From CAVVIO01 sp963748095 (lineage in GTDB: Bacteria > Bacteroidota > Bacteroidia > Bacteroidales > UBA10428): a stretch of 64,000 nucleotides of DNA. The stretch is from positions 1-64,000 of the forward strand of contig CAVVIO010000038.1 of the NCBI GenBank assembly GCA_963748095.1, given 5' to 3'. Position 1 is the stretch's first letter. Each line of letters begins with the position of its first letter. A program made the translations under genes and the position numbers. Under the pieces are notes generated by a model. The model searched no databases. It was not told the DNA's origin and saw only the letters and a list, made by a program, of their open reading frames with translations. Positions 7,169 to 16,240 of the stretch are shown here, piece after piece.

Positions 7169-7555
7169 ATGAAATATTATATAGCCAAAAAGATCAGGGC
7201 TACTTTTGAAGAAGCCATTGATAAAGTAACCGAAGAATTAAAAAAAGAAGGTTTCGGGATAATCTCCCAGATTGATATCCAGTCAAAACTTAATGAAAAA
7301 CTGGGCGTTGATTTCAGGAAATACAAAATTCTGGGAGCCTGTAATCCCTCTTTTGCACATAAAGCATTGCAACTCGAAGATAAAATAGGAACGATGCTGC
7401 CCTGTAATGTTATTGTTCAGGAAATCTCCAAAGATGAAACGGAAGTAGCGGCGGTTAATCCGGAAGTGTCAATGCAGGGTGTTCAGAACCAGAATCTGGA
7501 AGAATTAGCAAAAGAAGTTACTATACGGTTGGAAAATGCCATCAACAGATTATAA
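7169..7555 (+). CDS. DUF302 domain protein
   Basis: This 128-aa protein matches DUF302 over its length. GFGIISQIDIQSKLNEKLGV is followed by KYKILGACNPSFAHKAL and the core LPCNVIVQE, with conserved Cys58 and Cys91. DUF302 proteins are small, sometimes heme- or metal-associated, and frequently lie near sulfur-metabolism genes; the function is not established. It is the last gene of the second unit and is followed by a very strong terminator. Confidence 0.88.
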   Translation: MKYYIAKKIRATFEEAIDKVTEELKKEGFGIISQIDIQSKLNEKLGVDFRKYKILGACNPSFAHKALQLEDKIGTMLPCNVIVQEISKDETEVAAVNPEVSMQGVQNQNLEELAKEVTIRLENAINRL

Positions 7556-7577
7556 CTTAAAAAGCATACAAGCAAAT

Positions 7578-7623
7578 AAAAAAAGGGGTTGTTATTTTCT
7601 AAAAAATAACAACCCCTTTTTTT
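7578..7623 (+). terminator. intrinsic terminator (bidirectional)
   Basis: A long stem with GGGGTTGTTA pairing with TAACAACCCC is flanked by A and T runs on both sides, so it can end the plus-strand unit and the minus-strand DUF2892 gene. Confidence 0.9.
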
Positions 7624-7662
7624 ATACATAGTTATCAGCTTCTGGTTATTACTTTAGTTTTA

Positions 7663-7845
7663 TTATTTTTTGGCTGTAGAAATCCCAAAAGGGAGATAAA
7701 GCGGACACCAGTTAATTAATGCCGTTCCAATTAAAACTACCCCGACCAAACCCCACCAGGTATGGAAGATAATACCAAGAACTCCAACGAGAACACCTAA
7801 AATTATTCGTATTACCTTATCAGTTATGCCAATATTTTTCTTCAT
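7663..7845 (-). CDS. DUF2892 small membrane protein
   Basis: This 60-aa protein begins KKNIGITDKVIRIILG and has two membrane segments (about 9-27 and 30-46), followed by the conserved NWCPLYLPFGI. This is the DUF2892 pattern, also found as the membrane tail of YgaP-type rhodaneses. The conserved Cys at position 47 may take part in sulfur handling. It has its own -7 box and follows the Crp/Fnr gene by 78 bp. Confidence 0.9.
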   Translation of the reverse strand: MKKNIGITDKVIRIILGVLVGVLGIIFHTWWGLVGVVLIGTALINWCPLYLPFGISTAKK

Positions 7846-7882
7846 AATTTATATTTTTTAAATAATTATTTGAAATCCTATA

Positions 7883-7901
7883 CAAAGATAGTCCGGACTA
7901 T
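7883..7901 (-). promoter_or_regulatory. DUF2892 promoter -7 box plus 14-bp palindrome
   Basis: On the minus strand TATCTTTG (7890-7883) matches TAnnTTTG. Just upstream and overlapping it is the perfect 14-bp palindrome ATAGTCCGGACTAT (7888-7901). A regulator bound there would cover the promoter; the neighbouring Crp/Fnr protein is the first candidate. Confidence 0.55.
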
Positions 7902-7923
7902 AGAGAAAAGTGTGTGACTAAAG

Positions 7924-8553
7924 TTACAGTTGGCCGGTTATTACTATTTTCCCCCTTGAAATTACTATTTTATCATCCTTTTCGAGTTGTTTCAGCAGTC
8001 GGGATATTACCTCCCTCGCTGTTCCCAGTTCATTTGCCAGTTGCTGGTGGGTTATAAATATTTCCCCGTCGCCATTTGCCGATTTTTCCTGAAGCTTTTC
8101 CAACAGCCGGATATCAATGTGTTTAAATGCTATGGAATCGACCAGGGATAATAATTCTGTCAAACGACTATAATACAATCGCATTACAAAAGTTCTCCAG
8201 GTTTTATAGCGGTCCATCCATGCTTTTATATTCGATGCACTTACCAGGATAATCTTTGAAGGTGCTTCGGTAATGGCTTCTACCCCACTGCTGCGTTCAT
8301 TTAAACTAGCCGTAATAGAGAGTATACAACTTTCTCCGGGATGAATATGGTACAATAATATTTCTCTTCCTGAATCATCTGTTCTTCGTACCCTGATCAC
8401 TCCTTCGGCTAACAGAGGTATTTCTCTTATAAAGTCACCTTCACTTAATAAAACAGCATCCGGTTTCATTTCCACAATTTCGCATTGCAAAAGTTCATCG
8501 ATGAGAGCGGGTTCAAAAAATGTACGGAACTGCTGAAAAGAGGTATCTTCCAT
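7924..8553 (-). CDS. Crp/Fnr family transcriptional regulator
   Basis: About 209 aa. The N-terminal cyclic-nucleotide-binding-like beta roll (about 15-125) includes SEGDFIREIPLLAEGVIRV and GRE. The C-terminal winged helix contains the recognition stretch HQQLANELGTAREVISRLLK. There is no FNR-type cysteine set for an Fe-S cluster, so the signal is unknown. The ATG at 8553 is preferred; an in-frame TTG lies at 8565. Crp/Fnr regulators next to DUF2892 and thioredoxin genes are common in this phylum. Targets may include the palindrome before DUF2892 and possibly the redox units to the left. Confidence 0.9.
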   Translation of the reverse strand: MEDTSFQQFRTFFEPALIDELLQCEIVEMKPDAVLLSEGDFIREIPLLAEGVIRVRRTDDSGREILLYHIHPGESCILSITASLNERSSGVEAITEAPSKIILVSASNIKAWMDRYKTWRTFVMRLYYSRLTELLSLVDSIAFKHIDIRLLEKLQEKSANGDGEIFITHQQLANELGTAREVISRLLKQLEKDDKIVISRGKIVITGQL

Positions 8554-9129
8554 GCAATCTGTCAATTTATTTATTAAAAATACGATTTCTTTTTAATTAC
8601 TGTGAAATATCCGGTATAGAATTACATTTTTTCTTTTTCCAAAAATTATAACTTATTATAAACAAGTTCAATATTAATGAAAGGATTTTAATAATCATTT
8701 TTCCTCGGCATTTTATAATCTTACATAATTCGCAATTACAATGTTTATTTGAATTAAGTGATATAACCTGTCTTTTTTAAATTCTCTACAATACCATAAA
8801 AATTCTAAATTATTTTCACTAAATTCTAATTTGATTCTATGTAATCAACTCTCCCACATTAACTTTAATCCATATATAAATTAGCATATTTACATAATAT
8901 TGTTAACTTTATATAATTGTTGATGCCTGAAATTAAATATTACATGCTATTATTAAAAATTGTACAGTGCAGAGGTCGACCCGGCTTATATTTAAATTAG
9001 CACATCCAAAAATATAAATCCCCTTAATTATTATTCACATTCAGATAACTTAAACCAGTGTGAATACCCAGTCTACTTAAAATGTAAACTTATAAAAATC
9101 TTAAGTTGATTTAACCAAATATATTTAAC
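8554..9129. other. A/T-rich intergenic region
   Basis: About 570 bp between the divergent regulator gene and the exported-protein genes. I see no gene, RNA or clear repeat. It must hold the promoters of both neighbours. Confidence 0.4.
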
Positions 9130-9616
9130 ATGAAAAAAATAATACTTTGTTTAACTTCCCTGATAATTCTGTTTTTACCGAATTATCTGTATTCGCAGGA
9201 AGAGGTGATAGCGTACTTCCGGCAATAGTCAGGAATCCGGAGGTGTTTCGCTGGATTGGACAATAGGAGAATGCATTGTTGCAACGTATAGTGTAGCTTC
9301 AGGAGCGCTTACACAGGGTTTGCATCAATCGACCTATACCATTACTTCTATTAAATCAAATCCTGATTTAGATTTACAATTGAAAATATATCCGGTTCCT
9401 GCTGCACGATATCTTACAATTGAAACCAGTTCAGGTGAATTGGGATATTTAAAAGCAGTACTTTATGATCTGAACGGGAAAAAAATTCTGCAGCATGATT
9501 TCAAATCACAAGGCAACCAGATCGATTTATCCACTTTACCTGCCAGTGAATATCTTCTTAAGATCACCGATCAGAAAAAAAACATCACCACATCTTACAA
9601 AATTGTTAAACACTAA
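9130..9616 (+). pseudogene. T9SS C-terminal sorting domain protein (frameshifted)
   Basis: The frame from ATG 9130 encodes a signal peptide (KKIILCLTSLIILFLPN) and stops at 9226-9228. Removing one base near 9214 restores the sequence through GVSLDWTIGE and into a typical Type IX secretion sorting domain: LKIYPVPAARYLTIE, LYDLNGKKILQ, IDLSTLPASEYLLKI and a final YKIVKH. The repaired protein is 161 aa, little more than signal plus sorting domain plus a short N-terminal motif common in small T9SS proteins. It is probably surface-exposed or secreted. The single lesion may be a consensus error. Confidence 0.75.
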
Positions 9617-9628
9617 AATCAACCAAAA

Positions 9629-10564
9629 ATGAAAAAAATATTATTTACTTTATTATCAGTAGTTATATCTGTAATGGTATTGGCACAAGCTCCACAAAGT
9701 TTTAATTACCAGGCTGTAGTAAGAGATAACAGTGGTAATCCAATAGCCAGTCAAAATGTTAGTTTACGAATAAGTATATTACAAACCAGTGAAACAGGAA
9801 CTCCTGTTTATACGGAAACTCATAACGCAACTACTAATGCCTTTGGTCTTGTTACCCTGAAAATAGGAGAAGGAACATCAACAGATGATTTTACTGCTAT
9901 TGACTGGGCAGCAGATAAGTATTTTGTAAAGGTTGAAGTAGATCCGGCAGGAGGAACTGACTATTCTACTTTACGGCACTTCACAGTTATTATCTGTTCC
10001 TTATGCATTAAATGCAAAAACTGCGGATAATGCAACAGCCGCTGAAACTGCAACAACATGCAGGATCAGCGACGACAGCAGGATCGGCAACAACTGCTGA
10101 AACAGCTACGATTGCTGATTCAGCCATGGTATCTGCAACTACACATAGTGTTAAAAGTTATTCTGTCAGCGACACCCTTTCAGTTACAATCGCATCAACA
10201 ATTATTTCTTCGGGAACAAAAACAACTATTCTGCAGTTAACAGATGTACCGGCAGGTACCTATGCTGTATATTTCTCCAGTCCGATCAGTAACACATCAA
10301 CTTCAACTTCGGGGGTGAACCTTGCATGGGCAATAACTACCAATGATGCGGGCCCTTACTTTCCCAAAAGATGGCATAGCATCCTCATTTATTCCGGCAA
10401 CAGGTTGGACAGCAAATTACGTGTTTGGACAATCAGGCTTTAAAATTATTGAATTAAGTTCAACGGGTACAATTGAAGCAAAAGTAGCATATTACGGATC
10501 TATATCAACGGGGTATATAAGAATTCCTGGCATTTGTTCTCTGACTGCAATAGAATTAAAATAA
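9629..10564 (+). pseudogene. exported protein of the 'APQSFNYQAVVRD' type, three frameshifts
   Basis: It begins with a signal peptide ending near VLAQ, then APQSFNYQAVVRDNSGN and a beta-rich N-terminal domain (residues about 20-115), a family common in secreted or fibre-like Bacteroidota proteins. A low-complexity Ala/Thr stretch (TTAGSATTAETA) and a beta-rich C-terminal domain ending in SLTAIELK follow. Three single-base insertions, near 9974, 10059 and 10366-10369, break it; removing them gives one 310-aa protein. It lies 12 bp after the T9SS gene and before a terminator, so the two form one unit. Confidence 0.72.
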
Positions 10565-10617
10565 TAGATTCTAAAACAGATAATCAAATAGATATAGATA
10601 AAATTGAAATAATTATT

Positions 10618-10646
10618 AAGCCCGGTAATATTACCGGGCTTTTTTA
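10618..10646 (+). terminator. intrinsic terminator
   Basis: A perfect palindrome built on AAGCCCGGTAAT and its complement is followed by six T residues. It ends the two-gene exported-protein unit. Confidence 0.9.
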
Positions 10647-10710
10647 ATTGCACATAATAAAATAATTAGTCAAATAGAAAGCATTGTAGGGATTCACATA
10701 AAATGCCTTT

Positions 10711-11445
10711 TTAAATTATCGGCGAAATCAAATCATTTATCACCACCGAAGCACAATAACATCCAAAAACAGGCGGCATATACGAAATAGTTCCAACAAC
10801 CGAACGTTTGTTATTTTCACCATTGGTAGGCTGAACGGCTCTATCATTCACAAGCTCGGAAGAATAAACCACTTTAACGCCTGTATAAATGCCCTTGCGA
10901 TGCAGGTATTTCCGTACTATCGAAGCAAAACGGCAATGGTGTGATTTGGATATATCGTCAATTTGTACTTTTGTAACATCAAGGCGTCCACCCGCGCCCA
11001 TTGAACTTACGATTCTTATCTTTTTTTCGACACATTGAGCTATTAATTCCACTTTTGGTGTCAGGGTATCGATGGCATCCACTACATAGTCGTAGTTTTC
11101 CTTTAACAAGTCAGTAATTTCATCTTTCTGCAGAAACTGATTGATACTTTTAATCTGAACCCCGGGATAAATATCCGTTAAACGGCGGGCCATTACCTCA
11201 ACCTTTGATAAACCCTCAGTGCTTGTTAAAGCAATAATTTGCCTGTTCCGGTTGGAAGGTTGCACCGTGTCCCCATCTGCAAGTGTAAGTTTACCTATAC
11301 CGGCCCGGCACAATTGCTCTGCTGCATATCCGCCTACGCCACCCACGCCAACTACCAGCACATGCGATTTCCGCAATCTTTCAAGTGCCGAAGTTCCCAG
11401 AAGCAGTTCAGTCCTTTCCAGCCAGTTTAAATCCAAATTACCCAT
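10711..11445 (-). CDS. tcdA: tRNA threonylcarbamoyladenosine dehydratase (TcdA-like)
   Basis: This 244-aa ThiF/MoeB-fold E1-like enzyme converts t6A37 of tRNA to its cyclic form with ATP. It shows WLERTELLLG at the N-terminus, the nucleotide motif VGVGGVGG (around 32-39), DGDTV, SNRNRQ and the conserved DAIDTLTPKVELI. The C-terminal GTISYMPPVFGC is typical. The start at 11445 is preferred over 11469 because family members begin close to the NWLERTE block. Its 5' end overlaps the TatD-like gene, so the two are probably cotranscribed. Confidence 0.9.
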   Translation of the reverse strand: MGNLDLNWLERTELLLGTSALERLRKSHVLVVGVGGVGGYAAEQLCRAGIGKLTLADGDTVQPSNRNRQIIALTSTEGLSKVEVMARRLTDIYPGVQIKSINQFLQKDEITDLLKENYDYVVDAIDTLTPKVELIAQCVEKKIRIVSSMGAGGRLDVTKVQIDDISKSHHCRFASIVRKYLHRKGIYTGVKVVYSSELVNDRAVQPTNGENNKRSVVGTISYMPPVFGCYCASVVINDLISPII

Positions 11446-12112
11446 GCATTCTATTGAAACAAGTCTCAAAATTATTTATAAGCTGGTCCCTTAATTTTTC
11501 CACGGTTGTTGCTCTTAATACGGCTGCCCGTTCATATATTTCAAGGATCGTTTTTTCGCCATCATCGGTCTCCAGAAAAATCCTTTCCCCGGGTAATGAT
11601 GGGAAAATGCGGTGTGCTTTACTTTTATTGTTAAACAACATGTGCCCGAAAGAGAGATAACAATTCTTCTTTATCAGCTCGCGTGCTGTTTGCTGATTGG
11701 AGTTAAACCAGTGAAAAATCCAGGGAACTTTCTGGTTGGAGCTTTTCCGTAAATAAAGTATATCATTATAGCTTCTTACACAATGGATAATTAAGGGTTT
11801 CTGTACACTTTCAGCAATTTCAATCTGTTGTTTAAAAACTTTCATCTGCAATTCATACGGAACCTCAATTACCTTATCCAGTCCGGCCTCCCCAATGGCA
11901 ATCACTTTCGAATCATTTGCAGCTTCCCTGACAATTTCCAGTTGTTGTGCATAATTTTCCTCTTTCAGGTGCCAGGGATGTAAACCCACGGAATAGTACC
12001 CGGGATTTTTCAATTCATCCGTCTGATCAGGAAATAAATTACGCACCAGCACAACATCCTTATGAGGGTAGGCACTGTGGCGGTGAATATCAAGATATTG
12101 AATTTTAGCCAT
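11438..12112 (-). CDS. TatD family hydrolase (divergent, short)
   Basis: About 224 aa of TIM-barrel metal-dependent hydrolase. Visible metal-site motifs are DIHRH (variant of the usual DxHxH), GEAGLDK, IIHCVRS, IFHWF and ETDD. It is shorter than the canonical TatD encoded at 23480-24250 and belongs to a divergent subgroup. Its substrate is not known; TatD proteins are 3'-5' DNases or deacylases. It lies between gltX (18 bp upstream) and tcdA, all on the minus strand. Confidence 0.85.
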   Translation of the reverse strand: MAKIQYLDIHRHSAYPHKDVVLVRNLFPDQTDELKNPGYYSVGLHPWHLKEENYAQQLEIVREAANDSKVIAIGEAGLDKVIEVPYELQMKVFKQQIEIAESVQKPLIIHCVRSYNDILYLRKSSNQKVPWIFHWFNSNQQTARELIKKNCYLSFGHMLFNNKSKAHRIFPSLPGERIFLETDDGEKTILEIYERAAVLRATTVEKLRDQLINNFETCFNRMHG

Positions 12113-12130
12113 ACACAACTATTTTAAAAC

Positions 12131-13657
12131 TCACTCATGGCCAAAATTCTGAATGGCCGTATCAATTCTCTTCAGCGTTTCTTCCTTTCCGATCATTTCG
12201 AAAATATCGAAAAGATGGGGGCCGAAACCTCCTCCTACTGTTGCAAGCCGTAACGGGTTCATTATTTTACCGAAACCCATTTGTTTCTTTTCCACATAAT
12301 CTTTCACAGCATTTTCAGTATTCCCGGAAGTAAACGGATGAACATTGTTCAATATTTCTTTTACATCCGTCATTATACCGGAGGTATCTTCCTTCCAGTT
12401 TTTCTTAACAGCTTTCTGATCGTATTCTACAGGAGCCTGGAAGAAAAATGAAGACTGGTCCCATAAATCAGCCACAAACATCGCCCTTTCCTTAACCAGT
12501 CCACATATCCTGGCAACAAAATCCTGATCGGTTTTAATATTTTTTGCATGCAGCAATGGCATAAAAAGTTCCGCCAGTTCCATATCCGTCTTCTTTTTTA
12601 AATACTGCTGGTTGTACCACCTGGCTTTTTCAGGGTCGAACCTGGCCCCTGATTTTCCAACCCTATCCAATGAAAATGCTTCTGTTAGCTCTTCCATTGT
12701 GAATAGTTCCTGTTCGGTTCCCGGATTCCAGCCAAGAAAAGCAAGCATGTTGACAAATGCCTCCGGAAAATAACCGCCCTCCCGGTATCCTGAAGATATT
12801 TCACCCTCGGGAGATTTCCATTCGAGTGGAAAAACCGGAAATCCTTCTTTATCGCCATCCCTTTTACTCAGTTTCCCTTTCCCGCTTGGTTTAAGTATTA
12901 AAGGTAAATGTGCAAACTGTGGTTTCTGATTTTCCCATCCGAAAGCCTTATAAAGCATCTCATGCAGCGGCAACGACGGCAACCATTCTTCTCCCCTGAT
13001 TACATGTGAAATTTTCATCTCGTAATCATCCACCACATTGGCCAGATGATATGTTGGCAACCCATCCGATTTAAAAAGCACCTTATCATCCAGGGTAGAT
13101 GAGTTTACTGTCATCCTGCCACGAACGAGATCTTCCATCACAATATTTTCATTGACCGGCATTTTGAAACGAATGACAAAGGCCTCCCCACTGTCTATAT
13201 TTTTTTTAACCTCACTTTCGGGAAGGGTCAGTGAGTTTTTCAACTGGCCGCGTGTGGCTGCATCATAAGCAAAGATACTCCCCTGTTCTTCCGCTTTTTT
13301 CCTTAATGTTTCCAGTTCTTCAGGAGTATCGAATGCATAATATGCTTTCCCCGTTTCAACCAGTATACCGGCATACTTTTCGTAAACGGATTTTCTTTCA
13401 GATTGCCGGTACGGGGCATAAGGTCCCCCGGTTGTTACACCTTCATCAATTTCGATACCGCACCATTTTAATGATTCTGCAATATATTCTTCTGCCCCGG
13501 GTACATAACGTGCCTGATCGGTATCTTCTATTCTTAAAATAAAAACACCGTTATTTTTTCTGGCAAACAGATAATTAAACAACGCAGTTCTTACTCCACC
13601 TATATGCAATGGCCCTGTAGGACTTGGTGCAAAACGTACCCTTATTGAATCATTCAT
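12131..13657 (-). CDS. gltX: glutamate--tRNA ligase
   Basis: This 508-aa class I synthetase charges tRNA-Glu. It has RVRFAPSPTGPLHIGG with the HIGH-equivalent HIGG at 18-21, the RIEDTDQ block, the KMSKS-equivalent KLSKRDG at 262-268, and the C-terminal anticodon-binding helices. The Met at 13657 directly precedes the catalytic fold and gives the family start; the extra six codons upstream (to 13675) overlap the promoter. It is the first gene of the gltX-tatD-tcdA unit, with a -7 box 16 bp upstream. Confidence 0.97.
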   Translation of the reverse strand: MNDSIRVRFAPSPTGPLHIGGVRTALFNYLFARKNNGVFILRIEDTDQARYVPGAEEYIAESLKWCGIEIDEGVTTGGPYAPYRQSERKSVYEKYAGILVETGKAYYAFDTPEELETLRKKAEEQGSIFAYDAATRGQLKNSLTLPESEVKKNIDSGEAFVIRFKMPVNENIVMEDLVRGRMTVNSSTLDDKVLFKSDGLPTYHLANVVDDYEMKISHVIRGEEWLPSLPLHEMLYKAFGWENQKPQFAHLPLILKPSGKGKLSKRDGDKEGFPVFPLEWKSPEGEISSGYREGGYFPEAFVNMLAFLGWNPGTEQELFTMEELTEAFSLDRVGKSGARFDPEKARWYNQQYLKKKTDMELAELFMPLLHAKNIKTDQDFVARICGLVKERAMFVADLWDQSSFFFQAPVEYDQKAVKKNWKEDTSGIMTDVKEILNNVHPFTSGNTENAVKDYVEKKQMGFGKIMNPLRLATVGGGFGPHLFDIFEMIGKEETLKRIDTAIQNFGHE

Positions 13658-13672
13658 TCGAAAAATTTTTTG

Positions 13673-13680
13673 CAAAGATA
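13673..13680 (-). promoter_or_regulatory. gltX -7 promoter box (TATCTTTG)
   Basis: Read on the minus strand, this is an exact TAnnTTTG match just upstream of the gltX start. It also argues for the ATG at 13657 over any earlier start. Confidence 0.6.
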
Positions 13681-13845
13681 TAAAGGAATAGCTTAAAAAC
13701 TGATATAATATTTACTTCGTGCAGGATTATCAGGAATCCTGTTTGCCAATTATTCAATTAAGTTGTTTATAGTAGCCGATGATTAACCTCATTGTTTGAT
13801 ATTCAATAAAAATCTAATTTCGTATTTATAACTTTATAATAGTAT

Positions 13846-14799
13846 ATGGAAAATATTTTAATTATTGGAGCAGCCGGTCAGATAGGCTCGGAACTTACAC
13901 TTGAGTTAAGAAAAATATATGGCAATGAGCATGTTTTTGCTACTGATATAAAAGATGCCCCGGAAGATATAAAAGAGGGAGGGCCGTTCCAATTACTGGA
14001 TGTGATGGATGACAAGCGTCTGATCCATTTTGTAATTCGCCATAAGATCACACAAATATACCATCTTGCAGCAGTACTTTCGGGTAACGCGGAAAAGTTA
14101 CCCACTCAGGCATGGCATATCAATATGAACAGCCTGATGAACATTCTTGAAGTGGCCAAACTGGTTGAGGAAGTAAAAAAGGTATTCTGGCCCAGTTCCA
14201 TTGCTGTTTTTGGTCAAAGTACCCCTAAAATAAATACCCCGCAGGTTACCGTTATGGAACCCTCAACGGTTTACGGAATCAGCAAGCTTGCAGGGGAACG
14301 CTGGTGTGAATATTATTTCAATAAATACGGGGTGGATGTCAGAAGTATCCGTTATCCGGGACTAATCAGTTATAAAACAGAGGCTGGCGGAGGAACTACC
14401 GACTGGGCCGTTGAAATTTATTATGATGCTGTAAAGAAAGGCGCCTATAATTGTTTCCTCAACGAGAATACCAGGTTGCCCATGATGTTTATGCCCGATG
14501 CCATCAGAGCTACTGTGAATCTTATGGAAGTTGAAAGTTCACGCTTAAAACTTCATACTTCTTATAACATTAACGGCCCCAGTTTATGTCCGAAAGATGT
14601 GGCCGAAGAAATCAGAAAACACATTCCGGATTTTAAAATAACCTATGCCCCCGATTTCAGGCAGGAAATTGCCGAAACCTGGCCGGAAAGTCTGGATGAC
14701 AGTATGGCAAGATACAATGACGACTGGAAACCCGAATACGATTTGCCGTTGATTACTGAAATAATGCTTGACAAAATCAGGAAGAAATTTGTTAATTAA
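13846..14799 (+). CDS. L-threonine 3-dehydrogenase, SDR type
   Basis: This 317-aa extended short-chain dehydrogenase has an NAD motif GAAGQIG (8-14), active-site SSIAVFG, and catalytic Tyr143-x3-Lys147 (YGISK). It has the threonine-dehydrogenase features ERWCEYY and RYPGLISYK. It oxidises L-threonine to 2-amino-3-ketobutyrate. The next gene, 73 bp downstream, is the ketobutyrate CoA ligase, completing the pathway to glycine and acetyl-CoA. This SDR type replaces the zinc-dependent Tdh of E. coli in many Bacteroidota. Confidence 0.9.
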   Translation: MENILIIGAAGQIGSELTLELRKIYGNEHVFATDIKDAPEDIKEGGPFQLLDVMDDKRLIHFVIRHKITQIYHLAAVLSGNAEKLPTQAWHINMNSLMNILEVAKLVEEVKKVFWPSSIAVFGQSTPKINTPQVTVMEPSTVYGISKLAGERWCEYYFNKYGVDVRSIRYPGLISYKTEAGGGTTDWAVEIYYDAVKKGAYNCFLNENTRLPMMFMPDAIRATVNLMEVESSRLKLHTSYNINGPSLCPKDVAEEIRKHIPDFKITYAPDFRQEIAETWPESLDDSMARYNDDWKPEYDLPLITEIMLDKIRKKFVN

Positions 14800-14872
14800 G
14801 ATAAGGTATTTAGCTTGTAGATTTTTTGACTACAGGTATAATCAAGTTTTTTAACTTTTAAAATAATAACTC

Positions 14873-16075
14873 ATGTACGGAAAATTCAAAGCACATCTGC
14901 AAAAGGAACTTCAGTCTATAGAAAATGCCGGATTATACAAAAAGGAAAGAGTGATCATTTCGTCGCAGGATGCCGAAATTGAAATAGAGGGTGGAAGAAA
15001 AGTACTGAATTTTTGTGCCAATAATTACCTGGGGCTTTCCTCTCACCCTGCACTAATAGAAGCTGCCGGGAAAGGTCTCGAAACGCATGGTTATGGTATG
15101 TCGTCGGTACGGTTTATTTGTGGCACCAGCGATCTGCACATAGAATTGGAGAAAAAGATAGCTGATTTCTTCGGTATGGAAGATACCATTTTATATGCAG
15201 CCTGTTTTGATGCCAATGGCGGATTATTTGAACCTTTGTTAACAGAAGAAGATGCCATTATTTCCGACTCGCTGAACCATGCTTCTATAATAGACGGTGT
15301 TAGACTTTGCAAAGCACAACGCTACCGATATATGAATGCCGATATGAATGAACTGGAAGCAAAACTGAAAGAAGCACAGACACAACGTTTCCGCATTATT
15401 GTTACCGATGGGGTATTTTCCATGGACGGAAATGTTCCCCCACTGGATAAAATTATAGGCCTCGCTGAAAAATACGATGCGCTGGTGATGGTGGACGAGA
15501 GCCATTCGGCCGGAGTGGTTGGTAAAACAGGAAGGGGAGTAACTGAATTATTCAATATCCGGGGAAAAGCAGATATTATCACCGGAACACTTGGAAAAGC
15601 TTTTGGAGGCGCCATAGGAGGATTCACAACCGGGAAAAAAGAAATTATAGAAATGCTGCGCCAGCGGTCGCGTCCATACCTGTTCTCCAATTCATTGCCC
15701 CCGATGGTAGTTAATGCCGGTATCAGGATGCTTGACATGATGAATGAAACCAATGAATTGCAGGATAAATTACATTGGAACACTGAATATTTCGGGAAAC
15801 AAATAAAAGAAGCAGGTTTCGATATCAAACCCACGCAATCGGCTATTGTTGCCATTATGCTTTACGATGCCAAACTTTCGCAGGATTTTGCCGCAAGATT
15901 ACTCGAAGAAGGTATTTATGTGATCGGTTTTTATTATCCCGTGGTACCGCAGGGTCAGGCGCGAATAAGGGTGCAACTATCGGCGGCTCATAAGAAAGAA
16001 CATCTTGATAAGGCGATTGCTGCTTTTATAAAGATTGGAAAGGAACTGGGGGTGATTAAACATATTTTAAGCTAA
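14873..16075 (+). CDS. kbl: glycine C-acetyltransferase (2-amino-3-ketobutyrate CoA ligase)
   Basis: This 400-aa fold-type I PLP enzyme of the alpha-oxoamine synthase family carries DESHSAG (208-214) for PLP binding and the PLP lysine Lys242 in GTLGKAFGG. The CANNYLGLSSHP N-terminal block and RIRVQLSAAH C-terminal block are those of KBL. It cleaves 2-amino-3-ketobutyrate with CoA to glycine and acetyl-CoA. Pairing with the upstream threonine dehydrogenase makes KBL more likely than serine palmitoyltransferase or BioF. Confidence 0.94.
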   Translation: MYGKFKAHLQKELQSIENAGLYKKERVIISSQDAEIEIEGGRKVLNFCANNYLGLSSHPALIEAAGKGLETHGYGMSSVRFICGTSDLHIELEKKIADFFGMEDTILYAACFDANGGLFEPLLTEEDAIISDSLNHASIIDGVRLCKAQRYRYMNADMNELEAKLKEAQTQRFRIIVTDGVFSMDGNVPPLDKIIGLAEKYDALVMVDESHSAGVVGKTGRGVTELFNIRGKADIITGTLGKAFGGAIGGFTTGKKEIIEMLRQRSRPYLFSNSLPPMVVNAGIRMLDMMNETNELQDKLHWNTEYFGKQIKEAGFDIKPTQSAIVAIMLYDAKLSQDFAARLLEEGIYVIGFYYPVVPQGQARIRVQLSAAHKKEHLDKAIAAFIKIGKELGVIKHILS

Positions 16076-16240
16076 GGGAACCTTGATCATTTATATTGAT
16101 CTCTACTACTTCTCCGTTTCCATTTTGATATTTTCCGGATAATTCATTTATTTTCATAACTTTCTAAATCAAAATTAAATATTATGTAAATACATGTCAA
16201 TAAAAACCTTCACTAAATGCACAAACATGTAAACTTATAT

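Noticed and set aside
10030..10130. Separate short tandem repeat in DNA (ACAACTGCTGAAACA-like)
   Set aside because: It encodes the low-complexity Ala/Thr linker of the exported protein once the frame is repaired, so it is part of that gene.
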